Source: Lutimaribacter saemankumensis (GTDB lineage Bacteria > Pseudomonadota > Alphaproteobacteria > Rhodobacterales > Rhodobacteraceae). From it: DNA of 64,000 bases. The notes under the pieces were generated by a model. The model was not told the DNA's origin and did no database searches. It saw only the letters and a program-made list of their open reading frames with translations. Positions 34,390-43,823 of this stretch are shown piece by piece (the stretch's first letter is position 1; each line of letters begins with the position of its first letter). The DNA is taken from contig NZ_FNEB01000003.1 in assembly GCF_900100005.1 (NCBI RefSeq), forward strand, positions 299,095 through 363,094. Direction: 5' to 3'. A program made the translations under genes and the position numbers.

Positions 34390-35592
34390 TCAGCCGCGCG
34401 CGCCAAGCCCCATCTGCATCATCGTGCGCCGCACCGCGGGCAACGAATAGATCGCGTTCAGCCCCATCATCCGCAGGTCGCGCAGCGGCTGCGCGGATAC
34501 CATCGAGGCACGGTTCAGAACGTCGATGCCGGTGACCCGTGCCTGCACCTCGAGATGGCGGCGGCGGTGATAGGTCTCGAGCATTGTCCGGTCGCCCAGC
34601 CGGTCGGGCGCGGCCTCGGCCAGTTCCAGCAGCACGCGCATGTCCCCCAGGCTCATGTTCAGGCCCTGCGCCCCGATCGGCGGCACCACATGCGCGGCCT
34701 CGGCCACCAGCGCCACGCGTTCGGCATACATCCGTTCGGCGATCTGGCTGATGATCGGCCACACCGTGCGCCGTGATGCCAGCGTCAGGGGGCCATAGAG
34801 CATGCAGGAGCGTTCGTTCATCGCCGCTTCGAAATCGGGCACATCCAGGCGCGACAGGCGCATCGCCTTGGGGCCTTCCTCCATCCACACGATGGCGGAA
34901 CTGGGCTTGCCTTCGTAATCGGGCAGGGGCACCAGCGTGAACGGCCCGCCCGAGCGGTGTATCTCGGTCGAGATGTTGTCATGCGGGATCGGATGGGTGA
35001 CGGCAAAGGCCAGTGCCTTTTGTCCGTAGCGGATGGTTTTCACCGGCACGCCGACCGCCTCGCGCACGGGGCTGTTACGCCCGTCCGCCGCGATCACCAG
35101 CTTGCAGCGGACCTGGCTGCCATCGGTCAGGCCCACGCGCGCCTCGGCCTCGCGGGTGAATACTGTCTGGGTGCCAGTTCCGGCACGGAATTCGACATTC
35201 GGCAATTCGTGCAGCCGCGCCACCATTTCGCGCCTGAGCAGCCAGTTCGGCAGGTTCCACCCAAAGGGCCGGTCGGAAATGTCCGAGGCGTTGAAATCCT
35301 TGGTCAGCCGAGCGGCTGGTTCCGGGCCGCCGGCATCGACGATGCGCATGATCTGCAGGTCGGCGGCATGCGGGGCGAGCCGCTCCCACAGGCCGGCGCG
35401 ATCCAGCAGCGCCTGCGCGGGCTGCAGAAAGGCCGTCGTGCGCAAATCGCTGCCCTCGGCATCGCGCTCGGTGACGGGCGGTGCGGGATCGACGCAGATC
35501 ACCGAAAACCCCGCGCTGCCGAACACGGCCGCCGCGGTCAGCCCGGCGACGCCGCCGCCGGATACCAGAATATCGACTGTCTGATGGGTCAT
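34390..35592 (-). CDS. UbiH/UbiF family FAD-dependent hydroxylase
   Basis: 400 aa. A flavin monooxygenase of ubiquinone ring hydroxylation. The FAD dinucleotide motif ILVSGGGVAGLTAAAVFG is at residues 9-26, the second FAD motif CKLVIAADGRNSPVRE in the middle, and HVVPPIGAQGLNMSLGDM the family's third motif (GAQG, Gly-Leu-Asn). Which ring position it hydroxylates cannot be told from sequence; alphaproteobacteria use varied sets of these enzymes. It is followed upstream by a small membrane protein gene on the same strand. Confidence 0.92.
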   Translation of the reverse strand: MTHQTVDILVSGGGVAGLTAAAVFGSAGFSVICVDPAPPVTERDAEGSDLRTTAFLQPAQALLDRAGLWERLAPHAADLQIMRIVDAGGPEPAARLTKDFNASDISDRPFGWNLPNWLLRREMVARLHELPNVEFRAGTGTQTVFTREAEARVGLTDGSQVRCKLVIAADGRNSPVREAVGVPVKTIRYGQKALAFAVTHPIPHDNISTEIHRSGGPFTLVPLPDYEGKPSSAIVWMEEGPKAMRLSRLDVPDFEAAMNERSCMLYGPLTLASRRTVWPIISQIAERMYAERVALVAEAAHVVPPIGAQGLNMSLGDMRVLLELAEAAPDRLGDRTMLETYHRRRHLEVQARVTGIDVLNRASMVSAQPLRDLRMMGLNAIYSLPAVRRTMMQMGLGARG

Positions 35593-35678
35593 GGCCTGAT
35601 GCCTCCTGTCAGGGGCAATCTAGGCCGGGACGGGACAGGTTTCCAAGCGGCATCCTGTCCCGTCTGCCATGTGGTGCG

Positions 35679-35894
35679 TCAGCCGCGGCTGATCAGGATC
35701 AGGATCACGTACATCACCGGCACCATGGCCAGCGCGGGGATGTAAAGACCGGGCACGCCCCACTTGGCAATCGCAAGGCCCCAGGCGATCACGGCCATGA
35801 GCACGGTCAGCAGAATCTTGCGGGCCAGCACGTTTTCATCCGTCGCGGATTTGGCGGCAGGGGCGTGGCTGGTCTGGGTATCTGCGAGGGTCAT
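35679..35894 (-). CDS. Small membrane protein of unknown function
   Basis: 71 aa from ATG 35894, which has GAAAGGACG upstream. A polar N-terminal third is followed by two transmembrane segments (about 26-45 and 48-68). No known domain. It is 86 bp upstream of the hydroxylase gene on the same strand; a role in ubiquinone membrane assembly would be speculation. Confidence 0.72.
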   Translation of the reverse strand: MTLADTQTSHAPAAKSATDENVLARKILLTVLMAVIAWGLAIAKWGVPGLYIPALAMVPVMYVILILISRG

Positions 35895-35994
35895 GGTCGT
35901 CCTTTCGAGTTGAAACACGACCGATTAGCTAACATTCACGAATGCGAATGGAAGGCGCGGATTGCCGCAGTGCGACACTGCGCCCCTCTGGATT

Positions 35995-36639
35995 TCAGAC
36001 CAGTGCTGACAGGAAAGACGCAAGGTCGTCGGTATGGTGATGAATGTGGTCCGCGGTGTGGCGCTCGGGGGCCACATGCACCGTGCGCATGCCCAGTTCA
36101 TGAGGCGCGGCCAGGTTTCGGGGATCGTCCTCGAACATCGCGGCGCGCTCCGGGGGCAGCCTGTCCTGGGCGAAAATCGTCTCGAATGCCTGCCGCTCGG
36201 GTTTTGGCCGGAACCCGGCATGTTCCACGCCATAGATCGCGTCGAAAAGCCCCGTCAGCCCGCGCGCGGCCAGCACCCGTTCGGCATAGGGCGCGCTGCC
36301 GTTGGTATAGACGATCCGCCGCCCCGGCAGGTTCGCGATGGCGGCCGCAAGCTCTGGGTCGGGCACAAGATGATCCATCGAAATGTCATGCACCTCGACA
36401 AGGTAGGGGCCCGGATCGATCCCGTGTTCGCGCATCAGCCCGGCCAGCGTTGTGCCGTAGGTGGCCCAGTAGTGCCGGCGCAGGTGATTTGCCTCGGCGT
36501 GATCCACCCCCAATTGATCCATCACGAATTGCGTCATGCGCACCTCGATCTGGTCGAACAGGCGCGCCTGGGGCGGATAAAGCGTGTTGTCGAGGTCAAA
36601 GACCCAGTGATCGACATGAACGAATTTTTCGCGTGGCAT
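35995..36639 (-). CDS. Pyrimidine 5'-nucleotidase (HAD superfamily)
   Basis: 214 aa. HAD motif I is WVFDLDNTLYP (about 10-20) with the nucleophile Asp, motif II is IVYTNGS, the motif III Lys lies in FRPKPER and motif IV is MFEDDPRNLAAP. The DNTLYPP variant is the mark of the SDT1/pyrimidine 5'-nucleotidase subgroup, which dephosphorylates UMP/CMP. It is divergent from the GntR regulator with a 102-bp gap. Confidence 0.9.
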   Translation of the reverse strand: MPREKFVHVDHWVFDLDNTLYPPQARLFDQIEVRMTQFVMDQLGVDHAEANHLRRHYWATYGTTLAGLMREHGIDPGPYLVEVHDISMDHLVPDPELAAAIANLPGRRIVYTNGSAPYAERVLAARGLTGLFDAIYGVEHAGFRPKPERQAFETIFAQDRLPPERAAMFEDDPRNLAAPHELGMRTVHVAPERHTADHIHHHTDDLASFLSALV

Positions 36640-36741
36640 GGGCGCAGGCTACTGCGGCCCTGCGCCGCGCACAAGGCGGGGTGGCTTGATCGTTCGGGCC
36701 TGACAAGGCTAGGCTTGCGCGTCCGACAAGGGGAAACGCGA

Positions 36742-37398
36742 ATGACCGATTTGAAATCCGTGCAAAAGGACGCCTACACGCTGATACTCGAGGCGATCGA
36801 CAGCGGGATATACCGGCCCGGCGACCGGCTGGTGGAAAGCGAACTTGCCGACCGGTTCGGTGTGTCGCGTACACCCATCCGCGAGGCGCTGCAGCGGCTT
36901 GAAACCCAGTCGCTGCTGACGCGCGACGGCCGCTCGTTGATCGTGGCGTCGCTGGATCACAACCAACTGAGCGAGCTTTACGTCGTGCGCGCCGAACTCG
37001 AAGGGCTGGCCGCACGGTTGGCCGCGCGTCACGCCACCGAGGAAGAAATCCGGGTTCTGCGCGACATGGTCGACGAAGACCGCGCGCTGGTCGACAAGCC
37101 CAAGGCGCTCAGCCGCGCGAACCGCCGCTTTCACAAGCAGATCCACCTTGCCAGCCACAACCGCTACCTTGTGCAGCAACTCGATCTCGTGCACCGCTCG
37201 ATGGCGCTGATGGCGACCACGTCGATCGCGGCCGAAGGGCGCGGGCAGGACACGATTGCCGAACATAACGCCATCGTCGACGCCATCGCCAACCGCGACG
37301 AAAAAACCGCCTACCAGACCCTCAAGGACCATATTTCAAAGGCTTTTGTGACCCGGCTCAAGCTCGACTCCGGGGCGATCAAGCGCATCGAGGAGTAG
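36742..37398 (+). CDS. GntR family transcriptional regulator (FadR/FCD type)
   Basis: 218 aa from ATG 36742 (AAGGGGAAA upstream). The winged HTH (about 10-75) includes VESELADRFGVSRTPIREAL; the C-terminal FCD all-helical ligand domain includes the metal-binding residues around ANRRFHKQIHLASHN and TIAEHNAIVDAI. Effectors in this group are organic acids. Its last 63 bp overlap, antiparallel, the 3' end of the glycosyltransferase gene, so the two transcripts are complementary at their ends. Confidence 0.92.
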   Translation: MTDLKSVQKDAYTLILEAIDSGIYRPGDRLVESELADRFGVSRTPIREALQRLETQSLLTRDGRSLIVASLDHNQLSELYVVRAELEGLAARLAARHATEEEIRVLRDMVDEDRALVDKPKALSRANRRFHKQIHLASHNRYLVQQLDLVHRSMALMATTSIAAEGRGQDTIAEHNAIVDAIANRDEKTAYQTLKDHISKAFVTRLKLDSGAIKRIEE

Positions 37399-39267
37399 CC
37401 CGCGACGCCGCAGCGGCAGCGACACGCCATGGGCGGTCTTGTCCCAGTAGAACGGAGCGGCCACCAACTCCCAAAGCGCCTTGTAGGCGGCGATGCAGCC
37501 CAGCGGAAAATAGACATGCATCGCCGGCACCCATGGGATCAGATGCCGGTGGTCGCGTCCCCGCACCGCGATCAGCGCCGCACATAGCGTCAGGCCCTCG
37601 ACCGCAAGAAACAGCTTGCCCATCGTCCACAGAACCTCGGACGGAAGGAACGCCTGCAAGGGATGCCACAGACCCAGCGGGATCAGCCAGAAAGACCACA
37701 ACAGCGGCGCCAGCAGGAATTGCGACAGCGCGGTGATGAAATGGGTCTGCATCCCCAGGAATTTCCACGGGCCCATTTGCCGCCACAGCAGGACGGGGCG
37801 GCGCATATGCACCATCCAGGTGACCATGTAGCCCTTGAGCCAGCGTGATCTTTGCCGCACCCAGGGCCAGAGGCGGCAATTCGCCTCTTCGCCGGTGGTG
37901 GTGTCGATCATCTCGGTGCGATAGCCGTGCCGCGCAAGGCGGAACCCCAGATCGGCATCCTCGGTCACGTTATGAGCGTCCCAGCCGCCCAACCGTTCCA
38001 GCGCATCGCGCCGAAAGAATAGCGTGGTCCCGCCCAGGGGGATGGCAAAGCCCAGCCGCGCCATGCCGGGCATCATCACGCGGAACCACGTCGCGTATTC
38101 GATGGTGAAACAGCGCGCCAGCCAGGTCTGGCGCGGGTTGTAGTAATCCAGCACACCTTGCAGGCACACGACGTCGTCGGGCGCGGTCATGAAGCGCGCC
38201 GCGATGCGGTCGACCTGATCGGGGGCAGGGGCATCCTCGGCGTCCCAGATCCCGATGATATCGCCACGGCAGAAATCCAGCGCATGATTCATGGCCCGCG
38301 GTTTCGTGCGGGGGTGGCCGTCCGGCACCACGACGACCCGCATCCAGACAGGCAGGGTCGCATTCTCCAACGCCTCTTTTGTCAGGTCATCGGTTTCTTC
38401 CAGCACCAGAACAACATCCAGCAACGCCTTGGGATAGGTCAGCCGTGCCAGACGTTCGACCAGAACGGTCGCGACATCGCGTTCGCGGAAAAGCGGCACC
38501 AGCACCGAAACGCGCGGCAACTTTCCCTGCGGTTCGGCAGGCGGTTCCATGGTGCTGCGCGATGCGCGCAGAAATGCCAGCACCGCTGCCGTCTTGTGCA
38601 GCGCCGCCACGACAAGGGTAAAGCTGGCCCACAAGACGAGCGCCGCAAACACCTGCACGGGAAAGACCGCGGAAACCGCCACCAGGAAGGCGAGAGCCAC
38701 CAGGGTCAGCCCGATCCGCCGCGCAGGCGCCTTGCCCCAGCTTCGGCAACTTTCGCTTTCCGGCACGCGGGCGGCTGCCAAATCCGTCAGCGCGCGCCGT
38801 GACGTTTCCGCGATCAGCGTTTGAACCTCGGCCTCGGTCCCGATGCAGATCGGCGCCCCATCCCAGGGGGCGGGCAAACGCGCCCTTGCGGCATCCAGAC
38901 GCTCGGGCCGGGCGACGACAAGGCAGGGTCGGCCATTCGCCATATGCGCCGGCAGCAGCGCGTCGCGCAGGCATGTGGCCGGACCAAGCGCCGCCAGGGC
39001 CTCGGCGTCGGGGCGGTGGTTTTCGCGATCGAACAGCGGCACACCCAGGAAATCGGCCTGCGCGGCGGCCATCGTTCGTGCGGGAACCGCGCCGCTGCCT
39101 GTCAGCCACTCCGACAAGGTGGCATCCTGCCTGCGCAGCGCGCTTTGGGCGCGCAGCAGCACGGTTGACGGAACAATGCCGGCCCCGCGCAAGTGATCGG
39201 CCAGGCTGCGGGCGCGCAGGCGCCGGGGAGCGGGGCATTGCCCCGGATCTGAAAGAGGATTTGCCAT
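37336..39267 (-). CDS. Glycosyltransferase family 2 with N-terminal MshEN-like domain
   Basis: 643 aa from ATG 39267 (AAGGAG five bases upstream). Residues about 18-150 resemble the MshEN/GspE-N domain: two helical repeats (SLADHLRGAGIVPSTVLLRA and the TLSEWLTGSGAVPARTMAAA stretch). Two hydrophobic segments (about 180-225) precede a GT2 domain with VSVLVPLFRE, IGIWDAEDAP (metal DxD-like), TEDADLGFRL and QRSRWLKG (QxxRW), then C-terminal transmembrane helices, as in processive polysaccharide synthases. The product is unknown. MshEN domains can bind c-di-GMP, so control by that messenger is possible. Confidence 0.88.
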   Translation of the reverse strand: MANPLSDPGQCPAPRRLRARSLADHLRGAGIVPSTVLLRAQSALRRQDATLSEWLTGSGAVPARTMAAAQADFLGVPLFDRENHRPDAEALAALGPATCLRDALLPAHMANGRPCLVVARPERLDAARARLPAPWDGAPICIGTEAEVQTLIAETSRRALTDLAAARVPESESCRSWGKAPARRIGLTLVALAFLVAVSAVFPVQVFAALVLWASFTLVVAALHKTAAVLAFLRASRSTMEPPAEPQGKLPRVSVLVPLFRERDVATVLVERLARLTYPKALLDVVLVLEETDDLTKEALENATLPVWMRVVVVPDGHPRTKPRAMNHALDFCRGDIIGIWDAEDAPAPDQVDRIAARFMTAPDDVVCLQGVLDYYNPRQTWLARCFTIEYATWFRVMMPGMARLGFAIPLGGTTLFFRRDALERLGGWDAHNVTEDADLGFRLARHGYRTEMIDTTTGEEANCRLWPWVRQRSRWLKGYMVTWMVHMRRPVLLWRQMGPWKFLGMQTHFITALSQFLLAPLLWSFWLIPLGLWHPLQAFLPSEVLWTMGKLFLAVEGLTLCAALIAVRGRDHRHLIPWVPAMHVYFPLGCIAAYKALWELVAAPFYWDKTAHGVSLPLRRRGLLLDALDRPGVELEPGHKSL

Positions 39268-39356
39268 CGCCACTCCTTCCCTTGCGGTCAGGGTGTGGCA
39301 AACCCGGTTAATGGCGGGTTAAGGCGCGCGGTTTCCAACCGAAACCGCGCGGGTGG

Positions 39357-40514
39357 TCAGCCCGCCTTGCGGGCGGCCATGGAGTCGGCAAAGCGCTCGA
39401 ACAGGTAGAAGCTGTCCTGCGGGCCGGGGCTGGCCTCGGGGTGGTATTGCACCGAAAAGACCGGGCGGTCGGCCATGCGCAAGCCGCAGTTCGACCCGTC
39501 GAACAGCGACACATGGGTTTCCTTGACGCCCTCGGGCAGGGTCTGGCTGTCGACGGCAAACCCGTGGTTCATCGAGGTGATTTCCACCTTGCCGGTTTCC
39601 AGATCCTTCACCGGGTGGTTCGCCCCATGGTGCCCGTGGTTCATCTTGATCGTGCGCGCGCCCAATGCCAGGGCCAGCATCTGGTGGCCAAGGCAGATGC
39701 CGAAAACCGGCAGATCGGTCTTGTCCAGCACGTGGCGGATCATCGGCACGGCGTATTCGCCGGTCGCGGCGGGATCGCCCGGGCCGTTCGACAGGAACAC
39801 CCCGTCCGGTTCATGGGCCAGCACATCGTCGGCCGTTGCGGTCGCGGGCAGCACGGTCACGTCGCATCCGGCGGAGGCCAGGCAGCGCAGGATATTGCGC
39901 TTGGCGCCGTAGTCGACGGCGACAACCTTGAATTTCGGCTCGGTCTGCGGGGCATAGCCTTCTGGCCAGGCCCAACGCATTTCGTTCCAGCGGTAGGATT
40001 GGGCGCAGGTCACGTCCTTGGCCAGATCCAGACCTTCGAGGCCGGAAAACGCGCGGGCACGCGCCACCAGCGCCTCGACATCGAACTTGCCGTCGGGATT
40101 GTGTTCCAGCGCCACATGCGGCGCACCCTGCTGGCGGATCGCTCGGGTCAGGCGGCGTGTGTCGACACCGCCGATGGCGATGCGCCCGCGCCGTGCCAGC
40201 CAGTCCGACAGCGGTTCTGCCGCGCGCCAGTTGCTGGGTTCGGTCGGATCCCACTTGACCACCATGCCGGCGGCGACCGGATCGGCGGTTTCGTCATCGT
40301 CGGGGTTCACGCCGACATTGCCGACATGCGGGAAGGTGAAGGTCACGATCTGCCCGGCATAGGACGGGTCGGTCATGATCTCCTGGTAGCCTGTCATCGC
40401 GGTGTTGAAGCACAACTCGGCCTGGGCCTGTCCGGTGGCCCCGAAACCGCGCCCGTAAAACAGCGTGCCATCTGCAAGCGCAAGGCAGGCGGTGGGTCGG
40501 GATGTCTGCGACAT
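39357..40514 (-). CDS. carA: Carbamoyl-phosphate synthase small subunit
   Basis: 385 aa. Glutamine amidotransferase subunit that feeds ammonia to CarB for arginine and pyrimidine synthesis. The N-terminal CPSase_sm domain includes NTAMTGYQEIMTDPSY; the class I amidotransferase has the nucleophile Cys in FGICLGHQMLAL (near residue 268) and the His/Glu pair in YHPEASPGP. ATG 40514 gives the canonical MSQTSRPTACLALADGT start. carB is not adjacent. Divergent is a YqeY-family gene, the usual neighbour in alphaproteobacteria. Confidence 0.97.
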   Translation of the reverse strand: MSQTSRPTACLALADGTLFYGRGFGATGQAQAELCFNTAMTGYQEIMTDPSYAGQIVTFTFPHVGNVGVNPDDDETADPVAAGMVVKWDPTEPSNWRAAEPLSDWLARRGRIAIGGVDTRRLTRAIRQQGAPHVALEHNPDGKFDVEALVARARAFSGLEGLDLAKDVTCAQSYRWNEMRWAWPEGYAPQTEPKFKVVAVDYGAKRNILRCLASAGCDVTVLPATATADDVLAHEPDGVFLSNGPGDPAATGEYAVPMIRHVLDKTDLPVFGICLGHQMLALALGARTIKMNHGHHGANHPVKDLETGKVEITSMNHGFAVDSQTLPEGVKETHVSLFDGSNCGLRMADRPVFSVQYHPEASPGPQDSFYLFERFADSMAARKAG

Positions 40515-40653
40515 GGGGAATCCTCCGGGCGGCCAAATTGGCGGATACCTATGCCCGTGACCTGCGGGGGTCAAGGCCCAAGCGTGGTTGTCAGCGCGGT
40601 GATTTGCCCCTATCTAACATCGCTCAGGAGAACCCGAGGGGATGGGATCCGAT

Positions 40654-41115
40654 ATGGATATGCGAGACAGGATTGCCGCAGCGCTCAAGCAGGCAATGAA
40701 AGACAAGCAAGCTGAACGGCTGTCGACCTTGCGGCTGATCAACGCCGCGATCAAGGATCGTGACATTGCATCGCGCGGCACCGGCGAAGAAGGCGGTGTG
40801 GGCGACGCCGAGGTTCTGGCGATCCTTGGCAAGATGGCCAAGCAGCGCCAGGAAAGCGCGCGCGCCTATGAAGAGGGCGGGCGGCTTGACCTGGCCGAGC
40901 GTGAGCGCGCCGAGATCGGGGTGATCGAGGAATTCCTGCCCCGGCAGTTGAGCGACAAGGAGGTGGCCAAGGCCATCGACGGCGCCATCGCCGAAATCGG
41001 CGCGGATTCGATCCGCGACATGGGCAAGGTGATGGGCGTTCTCAAGTCGAAATATACCGGCCAGATGGATTTTGGATCCGTTGGCCCGATGGTCAAGGAC
41101 CGGCTGAGCGCCTGA
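40654..41115 (+). CDS. GatB/YqeY domain-containing protein
   Basis: 153 aa. YqeY proteins resemble the tRNA-binding tail of GatB and are thought to act in tRNA-dependent amidation or related RNA chemistry. The whole protein is the domain: RLSTLRLINAAIKDRDIA near the start, EEFLPRQLSDKEV in the middle and GKVMGVLKSKYTGQMDF at the end. ATG 40654 (MDMRDRI) fits family starts; ATG 40642 in frame is also possible since AGGAG lies 11 bases before it. It is divergent from carA. Confidence 0.92.
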   Translation: MDMRDRIAAALKQAMKDKQAERLSTLRLINAAIKDRDIASRGTGEEGGVGDAEVLAILGKMAKQRQESARAYEEGGRLDLAERERAEIGVIEEFLPRQLSDKEVAKAIDGAIAEIGADSIRDMGKVMGVLKSKYTGQMDFGSVGPMVKDRLSA

Positions 41116-41323
41116 TCCGCAGTAATTGAGTGAGACAGGCCCCGCCCGGCAGCGCCGCGGCGGGGTTTTTCGTTGCGGGCGGTGATCTGGATGTGCGCCT
41201 GCGGCGCGCGGGCCTGTCTCGGCGCCGGCCTGCGGCCTCTGCCTCGGGCTGGGCCCCGTGCTGCGGGTCGGGGTCCATGTCGGATGTGGCGCCGGTGGCG
41301 GGGGTGGGATGCCTTCGGCGAGA

Positions 41324-41343
41324 GTATTTTTGGCAAGATGAAG
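41324..41343 (+). repeat. Dispersed convergent-junction repeat, copy 3
   Basis: GTATTTTTGGCAAGATGAAG, between the convergent YqeY and DUF2244 stops. The 255-bp interval 41116-41370 holds no gene; besides this repeat it contains GC-rich runs (GCGCCGGCCTGCGGCC type) without clear coding signal. Confidence 0.75.
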
Positions 41344-41370
41344 GGGAGGCGCGCGCCCGTCCGAGCTGGG

Positions 41371-41877
41371 TCAGCCCTGGGGATGGGTGTGGGCGCGCAC
41401 CTCGGTCAGTGCGTTGGCAAGTTCGCCGTAAAGCGCGCGGCGTTCGTCCTCGGACAGGAAGGCGCCGATTTCGACGGTCCGGCCGTTGCCCTTGAGCGTG
41501 ACGTAATACGGCACGGGCCCGCCTGTCTGGTGCATCTCGGCGCGCGCCCAATAGCTGTTGGCCTCCCATTCAAGCGGCTTTGCGCGCCTGGCCGTGCGGC
41601 TGAGATGGATGTGCCCCGGATCGAGTGTCAGAACTTCGAGTATCTCGCCGTCGCGATAGCTGCGTTCCAACGCCCACCAAAGGCCCGCCACCGCGATCAG
41701 AAGGAAAGGCAGCAAACCCCACAGCACGAACGTCCCCAGCAGAGGGTAGAGCGGGATCGTGATCAGGGTGAAGGTCGCCAGGATGAACGCGGCAAAACCG
41801 CGGCGCGGCAGCGACCGGTGCGGCCAGAGTTCCAGCCGTCTTTCGGTTTGGGATGTCTCTGTCCAGCGGTAAGGCAT
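41371..41877 (-). CDS. DUF2244 domain membrane protein
   Basis: 168 aa from ATG 41877 (MPYRWTETSQTERRLELWPH). Two transmembrane helices (about 28-70, with SLPRRGFAAFILATFTLITI as the start) and a cytoplasmic beta-rich tail typify DUF2244. Genes of this family repeatedly sit beside cytochrome oxidase genes, as here with ctaD 86 bp upstream on the same strand, suggesting a link to oxidase assembly (inference). No catalytic motif. A hairpin separates it from ctaD, so it may depend on read-through. Confidence 0.85.
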   Translation of the reverse strand: MPYRWTETSQTERRLELWPHRSLPRRGFAAFILATFTLITIPLYPLLGTFVLWGLLPFLLIAVAGLWWALERSYRDGEILEVLTLDPGHIHLSRTARRAKPLEWEANSYWARAEMHQTGGPVPYYVTLKGNGRTVEIGAFLSEDERRALYGELANALTEVRAHTHPQG

Positions 41878-41911
41878 GGTGATCCGAAAAGAGCTGTCCG
41901 TTGAATGGAAA

Positions 41912-41936
41912 GGGCCCGGACACACAGTCCGGGCCC
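41912..41936 (-). terminator. Hairpin after ctaD
   Basis: A perfect 10-bp stem GGGCCCGGAC / GTCCGGGCCC with loop ACACA, followed on the minus strand by TTTCC. It is 28 bp after the ctaD stop. A short U-tract makes it a partial terminator or 3'-end stabiliser. Confidence 0.65.
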
Positions 41937-41963
41937 CGATCCGTTCGGTTCAGAGCGTGGCCC

Positions 41964-43637
41964 TCAGTGGGCGTGGCTCTTGTCCCAGTCTTCCTGCTTG
42001 GGCAGTTGCTCGAACGTGTGTTCGGGCGGCGGGCTGGGCAGGGTCCATTCCAGCGTGTCCGCGTATTCGTTCCACGGGTTCGCCTCGGTCACGCGGGCAC
42101 CGCGATAGAGCGAGTAGAAGATCACGCCGAAGAAGAACACGAAGGACGCGAAGGAGATGAACGCACCGATCGACGACCAGTAGTTCCAGACCGCGAAGGC
42201 CTCGGGGTAGTCGATGTAGCGGCGCGGCATGCCCTGGCGGCCCAGGAAGTGCTGCGGGAAGAAGGTCAGGTTCGCACCGATGAACATCGCCCAGAAGTGC
42301 AGCTTGCCTGCCCATTCCGGGTACATGCGGCCGGTCATCTTGGGGAAGTAGAAATAGATCCCCGCGAAGATCGCGAACACGGCACCCAGGCTCATCACGT
42401 AGTGGAAGTGTGCCACCACGTAGTAGGTGTCGTGATAGGCGCGGTCGACGCCTGCCTGGCTGAGCACCACGCCGGTCACACCGCCGACGGTGAACAGGAA
42501 CAGGAAGCCGAACGCCCAGAGCATCGGCGTCTTGAACTCGATCGAGCCGCCCCACATCGTTGCGATCCAGCTGAACACCTTCACGCCCGTGGGAACCGCG
42601 ATCACCATCGTGGCCAGCATGAAATAGCTCTGCTGGGTCAGCGACATGCCCACGGTGTACATGTGGTGCGCCCACACGACGAAGCCGAGGAAACCGATCG
42701 CGATGATCGCCCAGACCATCGGCAGGTAGCCGAAGATCGGCTTGCGCGAGAAGGTCGAGATCACGTGGCTGATGATGCCGAAGCCCGGAAGGATGATGAT
42801 GTACACCTCGGGGTGGCCAAAGAACCACAGGATGTGCTGGTACAGGATCGGGTCCCCGCCACCGGCCGGGTCGAAGAAGGTCGTCCCGAAGTTGCGGTCG
42901 GTCAGCAGCATGGTGATCGCGCCCGCCAGAACCGGCAGCGACAGCAGGATCAGCCACGATGTGACGAAGATCGACCACGAGAACAGCGGCACCTTGAACA
43001 GCGTCATGCCGGGGGCGCGCATATTCAGGAAGGTGGTGATCATGTTGATCGCACCCAGGATCGACGACGCGCCCGAAACGTGCACCGCGAAGATCGCGAG
43101 GTCCATCGACATCCCGCCTTCGTTGACGGAAAGCGGCGGATACAGCACCCAGCCCACGCCGGACCCGAGCTGGTCATTGCCGCCCGGCGCCAGCAGCGAC
43201 GCCACGCCCAGCGACGTGCCAGCCACATAGAGCCAGAACGACAGGTTGTTCATCCGCGGGAACGCCATGTCCGGCGCGCCGATCTGCAGCGGCATGAAGT
43301 AGTTGCCGAAGCCGCCGAACAGCGCGGGAATGACCACGAAGAACATCATCAGGACGCCGTGATAGGTGATCATCACGTTCCAGAGATGGCCGTTGGGGGT
43401 ACATTCGCCCGCGGCGGCCGCGGTGAAACGTGCGCCTTCGAGGCACATATACTGCACGCCGGGCTCCATGAGCTCCAGTCGCATGTAAACGGTGAAAAGC
43501 ACCGAGATCAGGCCGACGACTGCCGACGTGATCAGGTACAGGATCCCGATATCCTTGTGGTTGGTCGACATGAACCAGCGGGTGAAGAAACCGCGCTGAT
43601 CTTCATGGTCGTGGCCGTGAATGGCTGCGTCTGCCAT
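41964..43637 (-). CDS. ctaD: Cytochrome c oxidase subunit I (aa3 type)
   Basis: 557 aa. The catalytic heme-copper subunit of the aa3 oxidase, reducing oxygen at the inner membrane with proton pumping. Twelve transmembrane helices; the heme a ligand segment is [14 protein letters not shown], the CuB/Tyr helix is [17 protein letters not shown] with its cross-linked His-Tyr, and HHMYTVGM carries further CuB ligands. ATG 43637 is preceded by CAGGAGGCAG. An FNR box lies 101 bp upstream, and cytochrome c2, its electron donor, is the next gene upstream. Confidence 0.98.
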   Translation of the reverse strand: MADAAIHGHDHEDQRGFFTRWFMSTNHKDIGILYLITSAVVGLISVLFTVYMRLELMEPGVQYMCLEGARFTAAAAGECTPNGHLWNVMITYHGVLMMFFVVIPALFGGFGNYFMPLQIGAPDMAFPRMNNLSFWLYVAGTSLGVASLLAPGGNDQLGSGVGWVLYPPLSVNEGGMSMDLAIFAVHVSGASSILGAINMITTFLNMRAPGMTLFKVPLFSWSIFVTSWLILLSLPVLAGAITMLLTDRNFGTTFFDPAGGGDPILYQHILWFFGHPEVYIIILPGFGIISHVISTFSRKPIFGYLPMVWAIIAIGFLGFVVWAHHMYTVGMSLTQQSYFMLATMVIAVPTGVKVFSWIATMWGGSIEFKTPMLWAFGFLFLFTVGGVTGVVLSQAGVDRAYHDTYYVVAHFHYVMSLGAVFAIFAGIYFYFPKMTGRMYPEWAGKLHFWAMFIGANLTFFPQHFLGRQGMPRRYIDYPEAFAVWNYWSSIGAFISFASFVFFFGVIFYSLYRGARVTEANPWNEYADTLEWTLPSPPPEHTFEQLPKQEDWDKSHAH

Positions 43638-43737
43638 TGGCTGCCTCCTGTTGTGTCCCTTGAAGGCGCAGGAATCCCCGCGCCTGGCTATCCATTCGCT
43701 TTTTAGAATGGCGTGGCGTGGGCGGCAATGGCGTAGT

Positions 43738-43751
43738 TTGATCTGGATCAA
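43738..43751. promoter_or_regulatory. FNR box upstream of ctaD
   Basis: A perfect TTGAT-CTGG-ATCAA palindrome, 101 bp upstream of the ctaD start and downstream of the cycA terminator. It implies oxygen-dependent FNR/FnrL control of the oxidase gene; whether it activates or represses cannot be set because no clear -35/-10 pair was found at a fixed spacing. Confidence 0.72.
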
Positions 43752-43823
43752 TAAATATTGTCGCACCCCATACAACGGCATACGACTGAAAAATTCGGTT
43801 TAATACATTGATTGGAAAAGAAA

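Noticed and set aside
36034..36741. N-terminal extension of the GntR gene
   Set aside because: The in-frame upstream codons run antisense through the nucleotidase gene; ATG 36742 has a ribosome site and gives the normal family start.
41901..43706. 601-codon plus-strand frame opposite ctaD
   Set aside because: His/Arg/Glu-rich low-complexity translation that mirrors the conserved ctaD gene; no ribosome site or homology.
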